Origin: Tyto alba
Lineage: Eukaryota > Chordata > Aves > Strigiformes > Tytonidae
Length of the DNA stretch: 64,000 nucleotides
Assembly (NCBI RefSeq): GCF_018691265.1
Contig: NW_024881322.1
Span: forward strand, 15,649,489-15,713,488
Direction of reading: 5' to 3'
How positions within the stretch are numbered: the first letter of the stretch is position 1; each line of letters starts with the position of its first letter. Both the position numbers and the translations under genes were made by a program. Under the pieces are notes generated by a model. The model worked only from the letters and a program-made list of their open reading frames with translations. It was not told the origin of the DNA and searched no databases. This document shows, piece by piece, positions 1 to 10,817 of this stretch.

Positions 1-2186
1 TGTTTGACAACAAATATATTGATGGGCAGGTGGCAACTGGGTGTACAGCAAGCTGCTTAAATGCAGATGTGTATTTGCATGGAAAAGACAGAAGGACAGA
101 GTGGACACCTGGCTATGGGAACACAGGAGGGGGTTACTTCAGTCTCTTCTGGTTGTGGGTTGGGGGACACGCTCAATGTAGCTTGTGTGAGGAAAAGCTC
201 AGCCAAAGCTTTGCTTCCATGTTGGATGCAGTCAGTAGAGGAACTGAGGGCTTTACCTGCTTGTATTGAGTAAAAAAGACAATTTAAACAAAAAAATAAA
301 AAGCATTGCTTAAAAGGTTGAAACGCTTATATAATTATCCCACTAGGCATAATGTAATAATAATATTGCTTACCAGAAATACTTTCTCTTTTAAAGCAAG
401 CAAAACACCTGTCAAATTCTGTGTGGCATCTTATACAAACATGTATGAAATTGTCAATAAAAAGACAAGGGGTGTGAAGAGGATAAGAAAATACACACGT
501 AATGTAGGTAGGGCTTGTATTGCAGCGGGAGAAGCTGGAAGGATAGGAGGTAAGGTGGGAATATTTGATATCCTGGGTTAGAGAGAGGCAGATATCTATT
601 GATTGAATGTGGTATGATTGTGGCTGATTGATTAAGTGCTGTGAGAGTGGTCCTGCCGTGCAGATGGAAGAAACCCCTGCTGTGGAAGATGCACCCAGAG
701 AAAGAGCTGCTAGCTGGTCATGGAGTGGACAAAGTAGGTTTCTCAAGCTAAAGATGTGTCTTCCTCAAGAACAGTGAGTTCGGAGGGGAGTGAGGTATAA
801 AGATGTACTCTCTTTTATGTGCCTGCTACACCTTTCAACTGAGCAGCCTAAGATTAGTGCCACAACCAACATGAAACAGGAATTGGTTCTGACAAGCTTA
901 CCAAACCGCCTACTGGTAGCCTGGTGATTTTTATTTTTTTTTTATTATTATTATTTTTTGAAGGAACATAACATTTGGGTTTTGAGCTAAAATGTTTGGA
1001 ATTGAGAGAGAATTAAGTGTCCTGTGTAGGAAAAGGAGCTGTCACTAGCAGGAGGTGGGGAGACAGCTCTGGCTGAAGCCACCCACAGGAGACTCCAACA
1101 CTGGAACATCACTGGCTTCGTGAAGGCCTCGTCAGGAGGTTTTAAAATGTAAAAGAAAGGTGGTGGGGGTGCCCAATACAGGTCAGGATAGTCTGTGAGC
1201 TCCAGAAGAATGGGGGAAGCCATGTGTTTTAGGAGTTAGAGCTTAGCACTTAGGAGTTTTGGTAGCACTTTATAGAAAAGCTGCAGGGTAATGGGGTGAC
1301 CCTGTTTGCCACCCAGCTGAGATGTAAAAATAGAGATGCTTGGCAGAAGACTGTTTCTCGGCTAAAAAGGTACAGCATTGCTCCCCGGGACCATACGTGT
1401 CTAAAGACAGACAGTATGCCTATATGTCTTTAATGTGAGGATTCATGTGAAAATGGAGGTAGATGTAGGAGCAGCAAAGCTCTCGACTGTCAAAGGTCCA
1501 GAAGGCAGTGGAAAATGAAAATGCCTTAGGTGAAGCTTGTAGCCAATGAACAGGATTTTACAACATCACAGCAAAAAGCAAAGCTGAAGCAGCCTTCCTG
1601 TTAGGGTAACTTGCCCAAAGGTGTTTAGAGGCAATTAGGCAGAAATTGGATCCAAACATGCTGAACACAAGGAACATTTAAAAGAAGAATGCTGAGCTGT
1701 ATTTAGCACAGTCACATAGTGATGAACTCATTTTTGATTTCCTCAAATCTAGGTTTGTGGTATATGTGCTGCAAAAGCCTGGCAAAAAGCACTTGGATAA
1801 ATCGTAAAAGCAGAGCATGATTTCATCTCTAGAATTTATGAAAAGGACTGCATGGATTGCAGGTACTCCAGAGTGATGGCAGCTTAAGGAGCTGTGGGTG
1901 CAATAAAGCCACCGTAAATCCCAGCAGAAATGAATCAGTATCTTGTTCCTAAATTTATTCATTTGCAAAACTTGGAGGCTGTGTAAAGCTTACTAAACTA
2001 TGCTCACTTTGTGCATTTTAGGACTGAGTACTGGAACTAGAGCTGAATACTTTTCTAACAATGAAGGTACATGGAAGACTATTTTGCTGTGAGCCATTAC
2101 CCTACAGCATTGTCAGTGCATTTGCCATATATCTAGGAATAATGGATTAATGACTTCCAGGATAAATGTTTGCTGCCTGCTGTTTT
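1..2186. other. intergenic sequence, no gene seen
   Basis: I see no supported exon, RNA gene or recognisable transposon here. The open frames are short, have no homologous look and overlap on both strands. The base composition is ordinary AT-rich bird intergenic DNA with short A and T runs, for example near 925-960. Nothing distinguishes it from spacer. Confidence 0.6.
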
Positions 2187-2191
2187 ATGGC

Positions 2192-2742
2192 TGTGCTGGT
2201 TTTGGCTGGGGTAGAGTTAATTTCCTTCTCACAGTAGCTGGTGTGGGGCTGTGGTTTGGATTTGTGCTGGAAAGAGTGTTGATAACACAGGGATGTTTCA
2301 GTCCCTGCTGAGCAGCGCTCACACAGCCTCAAGGCCTTTTCTGATCCTCACCCTACCCACAAGTAGGCTGGGGGGGCACAGGGAGCTGGGGGGGCACAGC
2401 TGGGACACCCCAGCCCACAGGACATATGCTCAGCATACCGAGCTGGGGAAGGAGGAGGAGGAAGGGGGCACGTTGGGAGGGATGGCGTTTCCCTGCCCAA
2501 GCCCCCGTCACGCGTGATGGAGCCCGGCTGTCCCGGGCATGGCTGAGCCCCTGCCTGCCCGTGGGAAGGGGGGAATGGATCCCTTGCTTTGCTTTGCTTG
2601 TGTGCGTGGCTTTGGATTTACCTGTTAAGCTCTCTATCTCAACCCAGGTGTTTTCTCACTTTTCCCCTTCTGATTCACCCCCCTGTCCCACCGGGAGGGG
2701 AGTGAGTGTGGGGCTGAGTTGCCGGCTGGGGTTAAATCCTTT
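2192..2742 (+). repeat. 5' LTR of the 2.2-kb provirus
   Basis: The LTR begins TGTGCTGGTTTTGGCTGGGG and ends near GGGGTTAAATC. It matches the reverse complement of 49,482-50,042 almost base for base over most of its length, including a doubled GGGGGGGCACAG motif near 2370-2400. The final bases are damaged: where the solo copy ends TTAAATCATGACA, this one runs TTAAATCCTTTG directly into the primer-binding site. About six bases, including the terminal CA, appear lost. Confidence 0.85.
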
Positions 2743-2743
2743 G

Positions 2744-2761
2744 TGGTGTCCAATGTGGAGC
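2744..2761 (+). other. primer-binding site, tRNA-Lys-like
   Basis: The 18-mer TGGTGTCCAATGTGGAGC lies directly after the 5' LTR. The canonical tRNA-Lys(1,2) site is TGGCGCCCAACGTGGGGC. It matches at 14 of 18 positions and all four differences are C-to-T or G-to-A transitions, as expected from decay of CpG sites. Position and sequence together make this a fossil minus-strand primer site. Confidence 0.65.
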
Positions 2762-3100
2762 TCGAAGGGTTCAAGATAACAAGAGATTGGATTGGAATGT
2801 GCTAGATCAAATGTATTGCTGTTATTGCTGTTTAGCTATTAATCGGCAGGCTCCTGCGCTTGCCGTGGCTCTTGCTTGCCTTGCTGTAAATTAGAATCTA
2901 GTGCTCGTTAGTGGCTGCTTTTTGCTGCGCTGCTGCTGCCTGCTGATCCTCTGACTCTGATGTGCCTGGGCACATTCTGATAACGGCAGTGATGTGCCTG
3001 GGCTGGCTGGTGGCCGGGGCATGGCTGCTGGTCCTGTGCTGCTGTACTGGACTGGCTGGAACTCCAGTGGGAACTCAAGTCACAGGGACTGTGACCTGTG

Positions 3101-3460
3101 GGTGAGTCCACGTGGGAGCAGGACGCCCTGAAGTGTCTGAGGCTGCAGATGAGTTCACGCCTCAGCAGATATATCTCAAAGTGTCTGTGGCTATGTCTGT
3201 GCCACAGCAGGTATGCCTTGGAAGGCATTGTGGCCCAACGATGAGTCCACGCTGGAGAAGGTACACCTCGAAGCATCTGTGGCTGTGGGTAAGGCCATGC
3301 TGCAGCAGATACATTTCTGGAGGAATTGTGGCCCATGGAGAAAGTCACGCGGGAGCTGGTACACCCTGGAAAGGCTGTGGCTCATGGATAAGGCTCCACT
3401 CGGAGCAGGTACACCCTCAGGGGCCACAGGCTGTAGATAAGTCCAAGCTGGAGCAGGGCC
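3101..3460 (+). repeat. degenerate 48-50 bp tandem array inside the provirus
   Basis: About seven imperfect units of 44-50 bp follow one another. Each carries a core like GAGTCCACGCTGGAGCAGGT followed by ACACC, a GAAG-like stretch and CTGTGGCTGTGGAT. The units are clearly related but diverged. The period is close to a multiple of three and one plus frame stays open from 3112 to 3534, but the peptide is low in similarity from unit to unit. I read the array as a minisatellite in the ERV internal region and not as a protein domain. Confidence 0.7.
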
Positions 3461-3926
3461 ACGGGGAGGAGTTCATTGCAACGTTAAACCTTATGGTCCA
3501 GTCTGAAGGGACCAGGAGTGGAGATTGTAAATAGAAATACCTTTAAATTGTTGTACTCCATGATTTGAGCTGCACGTTACAGGAATTACTATAGCAGGAA
3601 CCACCTGAGCCAATGGAGGAGAAGCCTCACAAGAAGCAGCGCAAGTGCAGCAGCGACCTGACCCGATCTGGCTTTGGCGCCCAGAAACTCCACACAGCAC
3701 ACCACCTATCTGGTCCTGGGAGACCGTCGTAACAGGTGGAGCTCAGAGTCATGGACTAAATGAAATCACTGGGCATTTTGTGGCCATTTTACAGGGGTGG
3801 TCCACAGGCTAGGGGAATGGTATGTTTGTATTATTTCAAAGGATGGGAAGGAGGGTGGTGGTTAATAAGGTCGTACTGGATAGAGTATGACCTGAGCATG
3901 ACATAAATGGTATGGAATAAGGGGTG

Positions 3927-4059
3927 CTTTAAACTGTCTTTATCTAACTCACAAGTTTTCTCACTTTTACTGCAATGATTCTCTCCCCCATCCTGTTGCA
4001 AGGGGAGTGAGCAAGCAGCTGTGCGGTGCTTAGTTGCCGGCTGGGGTTAAACCATGACA
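3927..4059 (+). repeat. truncated 3' LTR, with purine tract upstream
   Basis: This segment aligns with the last part of the 5' LTR: both have TTTTCTCACTTTT, then GGGGAGTGAG, then TTGCCGGCTGGGGTTAAA. It retains the intact end CCATGACA. The first 420 bp or so of the LTR are missing. The purine-rich run GGAATAAGGGGTG (3914-3926) abuts the break and fits a polypurine tract, so a deletion fused the tract to the LTR end. Confidence 0.65.
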
Positions 4060-4064
4060 ATTGC

Positions 4065-6865
4065 ATAGGAGTGAAGAGGAAAAAAAAGAAATAGTGGGAC
4101 ATTTATAAAATTGAGATCGAAGTCCTGCAGGCTGCCTCACCTCAGGAAAATACAAAGTGGGTGCGGATAGAAAAGGAAAACAAGATTTTTGAAGAAGCAG
4201 TGCTGTTGTAGGGAAGAATAAGCAATTGTACCAAGTGGTGGTTGCTGGATTTCTTTTTAGCCAGAAATGGTACATATCACAAAGCAACCCCTCCTGTAAA
4301 ATTACAGTATCAGTGGTGGGTTGATAGCACAGCCACTTTTGGATGAAGGTCTACAACATACCTTTGAAGTGTGACAGATATTCGGATGGCAGGAAATATT
4401 TAAATTGGCCTCACATCAGATAACAAAGTACTTTGTACAGGCTCCGAGAAGGGCATTATGCAAAAGCGACAGGGAATCCATCAGTCCCAGAAACTATTCC
4501 AGCAAAGAGATGCTTACACCATGGGAAAAGGTTTGATTTACTGCAAGTAGACTTAGCAGAGGACTCAAGGTGAAAAAGGCAAATAGCAAACTAAAAAAAA
4601 AAAAAAATGGAAAAAAAAAAAAAGCACCCCATAGTCTGGATCTCTTCTAGTTTTGCTGCAGAGCAGATAGTGCTGATACATGACTGAAAGGAAGGCGGTA
4701 GTAAGATGGTATGGTAGAGCAGATACTGGGATGGGTGACATATTTAGCAGTGGAAGAAAGGAGAGATAAGAAAGAGGTGGTTTAATAATTGCCTGCAGAT
4801 AAAACCAAAGGATAGTTATAGACTATGCACCCTGACATTAATGAAAAATGGTCACAAGCATTTGTAAGCTGCAGGAAGGAACCAGAAGATGGTACTGGGA
4901 AGTAATAAGGATGTAGAGCTGAGGACCCACCTTTGTAATTATCCCAGGAGCCAGAAAGCTGGCTCATGCTTATCACATCCCCCAGCGCAGCTCCACAGAT
5001 GTCTACGCTCAGCACAGGCCCGCTGGGCTGACAGGGCTCTGGTTGCCAGTAAATCCCCTCTACCTTCCTAGGGAGAGCCTTAAGGCACGTGGAAGCACAG
5101 GTGGGATGCAGATGAGTAGCGTGGTGTGGTGGTGTAATTCTCACCCTGCCCTGCCCTGCCCCTCCCTGCTGGGCCCCTTGGTGCTACGTGGGATTGCACC
5201 CGCCTGCCCCGGCCCGTATGCCAACCTGGGGAGACAAGGGTTGCTAATGGCTGTGGATAAGGTGCCCCTTTAACCAGCCCTTCCCTATCGCTTGGAAATG
5301 GTTAAACAGTCCGTCATCTCCTAACAGCCTGGCACACCTGTACCTGGGAGCTGATCAGATGAGAACAATACCAGAGTTGCACATTCATCAAATTCTTGTA
5401 CAGCTGCTGGAAGATATCAGGATACTTCATTGTTTGAAGTGGGCCTGAGCAAAAAGTACATGACAAAAGTCAATTATCTTGGACTCTATAAATTGTGACT
5501 CCAGCGGGCCACTGACTGGCATCTCCCCTGAGCTGGGATGCCTCTCAGGTATTAAAAATCTTAAGGTGTGGTCTGCTGTCAGAGCTGACGGGAGGCCAGG
5601 GCCAAGTCTCAACTATTGCCTGTTGAGGAATGCCAAGGCATTGTGAGTATTCACTCTAAGTTCGAGGAGGGAACTTCTACTTTGAGCTAGCTTCTCTCAC
5701 TCTTTCTCTGCTTATTGGTGTGTGCGTGTGTGTTTACATAATTTATTCCACCAGATCCAAATACTTTTGTCTCATGTGTGTGCTTGTACATTTTGTGTAT
5801 GTGCATGTATGTATGCATTGATTTATGATACCATATAATAAGTTCTAGTGAATCTTGTCATCTTAGAATCTGTAGATAAGTCGCTATTTTAATTACAACA
5901 TATTTTTCTGAATTATTTTGTACATATTTAAACTGATTAGTGATCAAGTGTTGTTAGTTATTAACAAATTTTGATTGGCTGTTAAATCTTTACCATGTTA
6001 ATATTTTCATCTGTGACACCTGGACAGGGAAATAATGGCCAGCCCATCTGCAGGGCAGTGCCATGCAGGAAGGGATGAGCTTGGGTCCTTCCTAAGGGTG
6101 GCTGTGGGACCTGGCGTTCCCCAAAACCTGCAGCTGTGTTCATGAAATGTGGGTGCAAGGAGGGTTTGAACACGTGCATGGAGTCTAGCTTTCACTTTAG
6201 ATGCAAAATTAGATAAAGACAAGGATACTTAGGAGCAATGGCCTCAATAAAGAGGCAACAACAAGCAGTGGAGAGCAATTGCTCCTCTGCCCAGGTGCCC
6301 CACAGTTCTTCTGTAAGGTAACCTGGGGGTTTTACATGCCAGAACAGTTTCTTGAGAGAGGATCACCAGCAAATGCTGTGTTAAGCCTGGGACTGCTTGC
6401 TCTGCCCTTGCACTTGGGCAGCAGCCCTTCTGCTAGGTGAATGATTTGCAGAGCTACTTTGTGGATTGGATTTGTGAGGATGATCTGGTTTAAAAAAAAA
6501 AAAAAATGCTGAGGGAAAAAAGAAAGTTATTTTTAACCCAAATCTGTTCATTATTCATGCTTAACAGGAGAGCTTTACAAAGTCGGGAAGGCAGAAGAGG
6601 AAGGGAAGCACACTGCAGGGCAGGGCATGGTCTCAGCTGCCTCGAGTGGGGCTGTGGGTCCTGGGCTTCAGCCTCTGCACTGCGCTTGGCTGCTGGAAAC
6701 ATGGCAGGTCTCACTCTGCTCCAGGGTTTTTAGTTTTACAGGTCATTGTTCTGGATTTGAACTGAAAAGGTAACGGTTAAAGGCTGCTGCTTTTCTAGGA
6801 ACAGTATCCCTACTTTTATTTTTTAAGACTCCTACGTTAGGTAAAGGTAAAAAAAAAAAATATAT
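4065..6865. other. intergenic sequence, no gene seen
   Basis: I see nothing coding here. There are two oligo-A runs at about 4591-4623, a short CCCTG repeat near 5144-5162, and GT-rich stretches at 5716-5731 and 5770-5815. The region 5,810-6,000 is very AT-rich. A 14-base A run lies at 6491-6505. No LINE, SINE or LTR signature is recognisable. Confidence 0.55.
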
Positions 6866-6896
6866 AAAATAATAATAATAACAACAATAATCAAAA

Positions 6897-6957
<61 letters not shown>

Positions 6958-6993
6958 GTTATTATTATCATCATCATCATTATTATTATTATT
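6866..6993. repeat. AAT/ATT trinucleotide microsatellite
   Basis: A short AAT tract (about 6869-6890, interrupted) is followed at 6898 by about 20 uninterrupted ATT units. A few GTT and ATC variants and more ATT units extend to 6993. The two tracts are complementary to one another and could fold back. The long uninterrupted run suggests the locus is length-polymorphic. Confidence 0.95.
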
Positions 6994-7439
6994 TTCCCCC
7001 AACCAAGGCTGTGTTTTAACTTCTCTGAGCTCAGTTTAGAAATTACAGGGAGAGAGTCCTGCTGTGGGGGTAGTGGGGGAGGCCGGGTTAGAAGAGGAAG
7101 GTGATGGTCACTTCTGGCCTTCTGTGCTCCAACCATCTGGCCGGCTGCCGGGGGGAGGCTGGTCTTGAGGTTTATAGGGCAGGCAACAGAGTGAAAATAA
7201 AGGCAAAAGTAAAATCCAGCTTCTTAAATCAGTAATAATCCTACCTCTTTATAAATGTTGGTGTCACGGTTGCGTTAAATCCATCCCTTTGGAGCAGTGG
7301 GGTGGCCAAGCACAGCTAAGAGGCAGTGCCCAGCTTCGAAAAGAGAGAAAACTAGGGATGTGTTTCCCCCGAGGCAGACTGAGGAGCCTCTTGGCAAAGC
7401 TTAGCCATCTTCCTGCCCACGGACACCTTTTGTGGCAGC

Positions 7440-7870
7440 CACGCAAGCAGCCCATGCTTCTCGAGCCTCGGCGCAGTGCCTGGAGTACATAAATGACTTT
7501 CTCCTCTTCATTTCTTTTATCTTGGGAGATCACTGAGCTGCGGGCCTGCCTTCTCGTAATGAGGTCAGAGTACATCGGAATTATCTGCGGGCGCCAGTTA
7601 ATAAATAGCGGGAGAAAAGGCGAGGAGCTGGCTGAGGGTGATGTGTGTGAGATCTCCCCGGAGCAGCAGCTGCCCCTTTCCACGCGGGGCTGATGCTCGG
7701 CCTCATGCAATTAAACTAAATTGCCTGACTCAGTTACCTGCCCCACTGCCTCGAAAAGCAAGGGGCTAATTTGTCATCAGGCTGCGGCTGCTAATGAGAC
7801 TGAGCTACGCGGTGGCATATTTAGCACTCCCTCCGCTGCCGTGGAGGGGAGTGAAGTAAGAGACACTGGG
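7440..7870. promoter_or_regulatory. candidate conserved non-coding element
   Basis: This block differs from its surroundings. It retains scattered CpGs and is free of repeat signatures. It packs homeodomain-type cores (CAGTTAATAAAT, ATGCAATTAA at 7705-7714, GGCTAATTTG, CTGCTAATGAG) together with an AP-1 site TGACTCA at 7726-7732. Such texture is typical of vertebrate developmental enhancers. Conservation itself cannot be seen from one sequence, so this is an inference. Confidence 0.35.
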
Positions 7871-8373
7871 CTGCATCCCTGGGCACCACAAAATCTCACA
7901 ACTTACTCTCAGAGAAAGACAGAAATTCTGATTTACTATTTGAGTGGCTTTAATAAAGTCATTAAGCAGTCAGCACTCATCATCTCAGCATGAGGTAGGA
8001 CCGATGTAAATGAAAGCGTTATTTACCTGGTATTCTTTTTTATTATTATTCCATGCAGAACGTGTCACACTGCCTATCAGTAAGGATGCCCAATACTTTC
8101 CTTTGTGAAAAGCTGTTTTCAACCACTTCTAACAATTCCTAACCATTTGGACTGTAATTTTCCACACCAGATACCTGGCTCAGACCAAGTAGTTTTGGAA
8201 AATTTCCAAGCCATTGTGGTTTGAAGGGTTTTTTTTTAAGGTATTACCTGAAGAATACACATTATTTTGTCCATGTTAAAATTTTACTTTTTTTAATACT
8301 TTGAAGTGGCAAGGTGACATTTGCTGTCCACGTGGTGATATGCCAAGATTTGGCAATATTATGAACCTATTTT

Positions 8374-8443
8374 AAAAAACAAAACAAAACAAACAAACAA
8401 ACAAAAAAAAAAACAACAAACAAGCAAACAAACAAACAAAAAC
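8374..8443. repeat. AAAC-type simple repeat
   Basis: This is a run of AAAAC, AAAC and AAC units with a central 11-base A tract, ending in CCCCCC. It is a low-complexity A-rich repeat. No LINE or SINE body precedes it, so I do not read it as a retrotransposon tail. Confidence 0.85.
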
Positions 8444-8879
8444 CCCCCACAAAACTAAAAAATCAGAAGTGAGCACCGTCCTTCCTTTGGCAGCTGAAGG
8501 GTAATGGGATGTTGTGCTCTGAGAGTAATTGAGCAAATAATTATGTGCTGTTTGTTTGCTGAGTCTGCGGTTCTGTTTTCAGTACAAAGCTTGCAGATTT
8601 TTGTGTTTCTATGTGTGTTTGTGTGGCAAAAGTGAGGCCAGCTTATTAGTCTCAGCTCCTACAGCATTAAGGAGATGCTCTCCTTTGTATAAGGACTGCA
8701 AAATTTGGCCCATGGTGTGTGACTCAAACCTCTGTCCTTAATACAAGATTGTATTTATTTTTGATGGACCTGGGGCATGGATTAAAAAATGGGAAGTGCT
8801 TTTCCCTCCTCCAGGAAAACACAGCAATTAGTCAAAAATAATCATTTCTATAGAATATCACATGTCAAGGTATTCTTCT

Positions 8880-9130
8880 AGTTGCAATCTTGTGACATTA
8901 GCAATGCAGATAAGATCTCGTGTTTTCATCTGTTTGGATCAAGGAACCTACAAACAGTGACAGTGTATTTATTTTTATGGTTGCTGAACCTCTATTAAGA
9001 GGTATTATGCATGGTGTTTGATTTTTCTGCCTTTGCATCTTCACGTCCCCATGGTTACTGTTTGATTAAACTTTGATCAAAGAAAAGACAAATTATATTG
9101 TTAGTTATTTAACCCTGTGTGGAAAGGGCT
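8880..9130. promoter_or_regulatory. candidate regulatory block with a TCF/LEF palindrome
   Basis: The block contains CTTTGATCAAAG at 9071-9082. This perfect 12-bp palindrome joins two TCF/LEF-type half sites (CTTTGAT and ATCAAAG). Nearby are GATTAAAC, GTTTGATT and other AT-rich homeobox-like cores. No repeat signature covers it. Function is inferred from motif content only. Confidence 0.3.
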
Positions 9131-9896
9131 CTGTGGGTAAGAAAGTCAATTCTAATTTACAGAGGCACAAAATCTGAAATCCTTGTTCAAGTCGAATTCC
9201 CACTTACAGGAAAAAAAATAAAAAACCTGTAGTTTTTAGCAGGCTATACATGATATGGTCATTTATTTTGTTCCTGGTATAAACTTGTCATTCTTTGTTT
9301 TTTCATCTATTGACTACAGCTGCCTGCTTGAAAAAGAAAGAAGACTTTAAGGTTGAAAAAACACCCTTACACTCAATGTTAGTGACATCAGGCAATCGAT
9401 GCTTGATTAGAAAATCAAAGCCACTTCCTTTTCATTTGTTGAAAACGTTCGCTTATTCGCATCTGTTCAGGCTGAACGTCAAAGGTGTGATGGATTGGTT
9501 ACCTCCTTGCGATGAAGAGCAGCTAGAAGAGAGAGAAGTGACCCACCCAGAACAACAGAGGGTGGGAGCTGCCCTGCGCCCTTCATGTATCCAGACAGAG
9601 GGGCCTCGTGGGGTACCTTCTGTTGGAGCAATTAATAAACGCTCAGCTGGATTTGGGCATCAGCAGCATATTTTTTCCTGATCCGTGAGGAGTCAACTCA
9701 GGTTCAGGGCCCCGCTTCATGCAAGGCGTGATGGAGCAGTGTCCTGGGCTGAGTGAGTGGTGGGGTTTTTTGGTGGCAGGGGAGGGGGCTATCGGGGCGG
9801 CCCCCTGTGAGAAGCTTCTCGAAGCTCCCCCAGCTCCAAGTCAGCTCCACTTCTGTTTGGGAAATTGAGCCCATCAGCTGCGCCTCTGCGATAACG

Positions 9897-9904
9897 TATT
9901 TAAG
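9897..9904 (+). promoter_or_regulatory. TATA-like box of LTR copy 1
   Basis: TATTTAAG sits 157 bp into the LTR and is identical in copy 2. In an LTR this would be the U3 promoter. The next poly(A) signal is 721 bp downstream, which would make R unusually long. Confidence 0.5.
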
Positions 9905-10617
9905 AAGGGACGTGGTGACGAGCAGTGGGATTTGTGAGGAGGAGTTGCTGCAGCTGCATGAACACCAAGGTCAGTGGAGGAACGGAGGAAGAAAGGAGGG
10001 GGGAGGTGTGCCGGAGCAGAGACCCCCCTGTATCCTGTGGGGAGACGGCAGGGCGGCCCCCCCCACCACCCATGGAGATCTACAGTGGAGCAGACATTGA
10101 TTTATGGCCTGTGGCTCCTGCTCGGAATAATCAAGGTGCTGTGCCCGAAGAAGGCCGGGGTCTCATGGGAAAAGGCAGCCCCGCTGCTGTAATTCAGCGC
10201 TGGGAGGATTGCAGCATGCGGGGGAGTCCCACGCCGGAGCAGCTCGGGAAGGGCTGCAGCCGTGGGAGGGAATCCAGTCGGAGGGAGTTAGTGACCCATG
10301 ACGGAGCAGTGTGGGGAACGCTGCGGCCCGTGGGAGGAACTCATGTCGGAGAAAGTTTGTGGAGGACTGTCTCCTGTGAGAGGGGGACCACGATGGAGCA
10401 GGGGGAAGAAGTTTCGGACACTCCCCTCACCGAAGATGAAGGAAGTGGCAGCGCTGACTGCACCCCCCATTCCCTGCCCCTGCGCCGCTGGGGGAGGAGG
10501 TAGAGATATCGGGAGCAGAGCTGAGCCCGGGAAGAAGGGAGGGGTGGGGGGAAGGTGTTCTCAAGATGTAGCAATGCTTCTCACTGTCCTGCTCTGTTAT
10601 GTGTTGTTAGTGTCTGT

Positions 10618-10623
10618 AATAAA
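10618..10623 (+). terminator. LTR poly(A) signal, copy 1
   Basis: AATAAA is followed by GTATGTTCTTTTTTTCCTTC, a T/GT-rich stretch of the kind found downstream of cleavage sites. It is present at the same place in copy 2. Confidence 0.6.
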
Positions 10624-10817
10624 TGTATGTTCTTTTTTTCCTTCCCCTAACGAGTCTGCCTCTTGCTCGTGATCATAAAAGGGGGATTTTTCCCCATCCC
10701 AGTCCTATCTTGAACCCCAAGCCTGGCTCTCTGTCCCTTCTCATTGCCAGAGGGGAAGGGAGAGAGAGCTGCTGCATTGTGGTTGGCTGCCAACCAGGCC
10801 CAAACCACGACAAGCAG

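Larger units (their letters stand above)
2192..4059 (+). mobile_element. deleted endogenous retrovirus (LTR retrotransposon)
   Basis: This is a decayed proviral remnant. The order visible is a 5' LTR (2192-about 2742), a primer-binding-site-like 18-mer (2744-2761), about 1.15 kb of internal sequence, a purine-rich tract near 3914-3926 and the last 130 bp of a 3' LTR ending ATGACA at 4059. The flanking 5-mers ATGGC (2187-2191) and ATTGC (4060-4064) match at 4 of 5 bases and look like an aged target-site duplication. The internal part is far too short for gag-pol-env and no retroviral protein domain is recognisable, so the copy is non-coding. The closest family member in the window is the minus-strand LTR at 49,482-50,042. 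Class assignment is uncertain: a Lys primer suggests class II, but a 5-bp duplication is more typical of other classes. Confidence 0.82.
9740..10812 (+). mobile_element. solo LTR, 1.07-kb family, copy 1
   Basis: The element starts TGTCCTGGGCTGAGTGAG and ends AAACCACGACA. It is flanked by a perfect 5-bp duplication AGCAG (9735-9739 and 10813-10817), so both ends are exact and it is a solo LTR. A TATA-like box lies at 9897-9904 and an AATAAA at 10618-10623. A GGAGCAG-containing degenerate repeat fills the middle. Copy 2 at 37,925-38,996 has the same length within one base; a hand comparison of 432 bp in the middle gives 12 differences. A 192-codon open frame (9925-10503) exists, but the pattern of differences between copies argues against coding. 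Confidence 0.9.

Noticed and set aside
9925..10503. 192-codon ORF in LTR copy 1
   Set aside because: The counterpart in copy 2 keeps the downstream 143 codons open, but every difference between the copies is a replacement. The sequence is a low-complexity LTR repeat and no protein family is recognisable.
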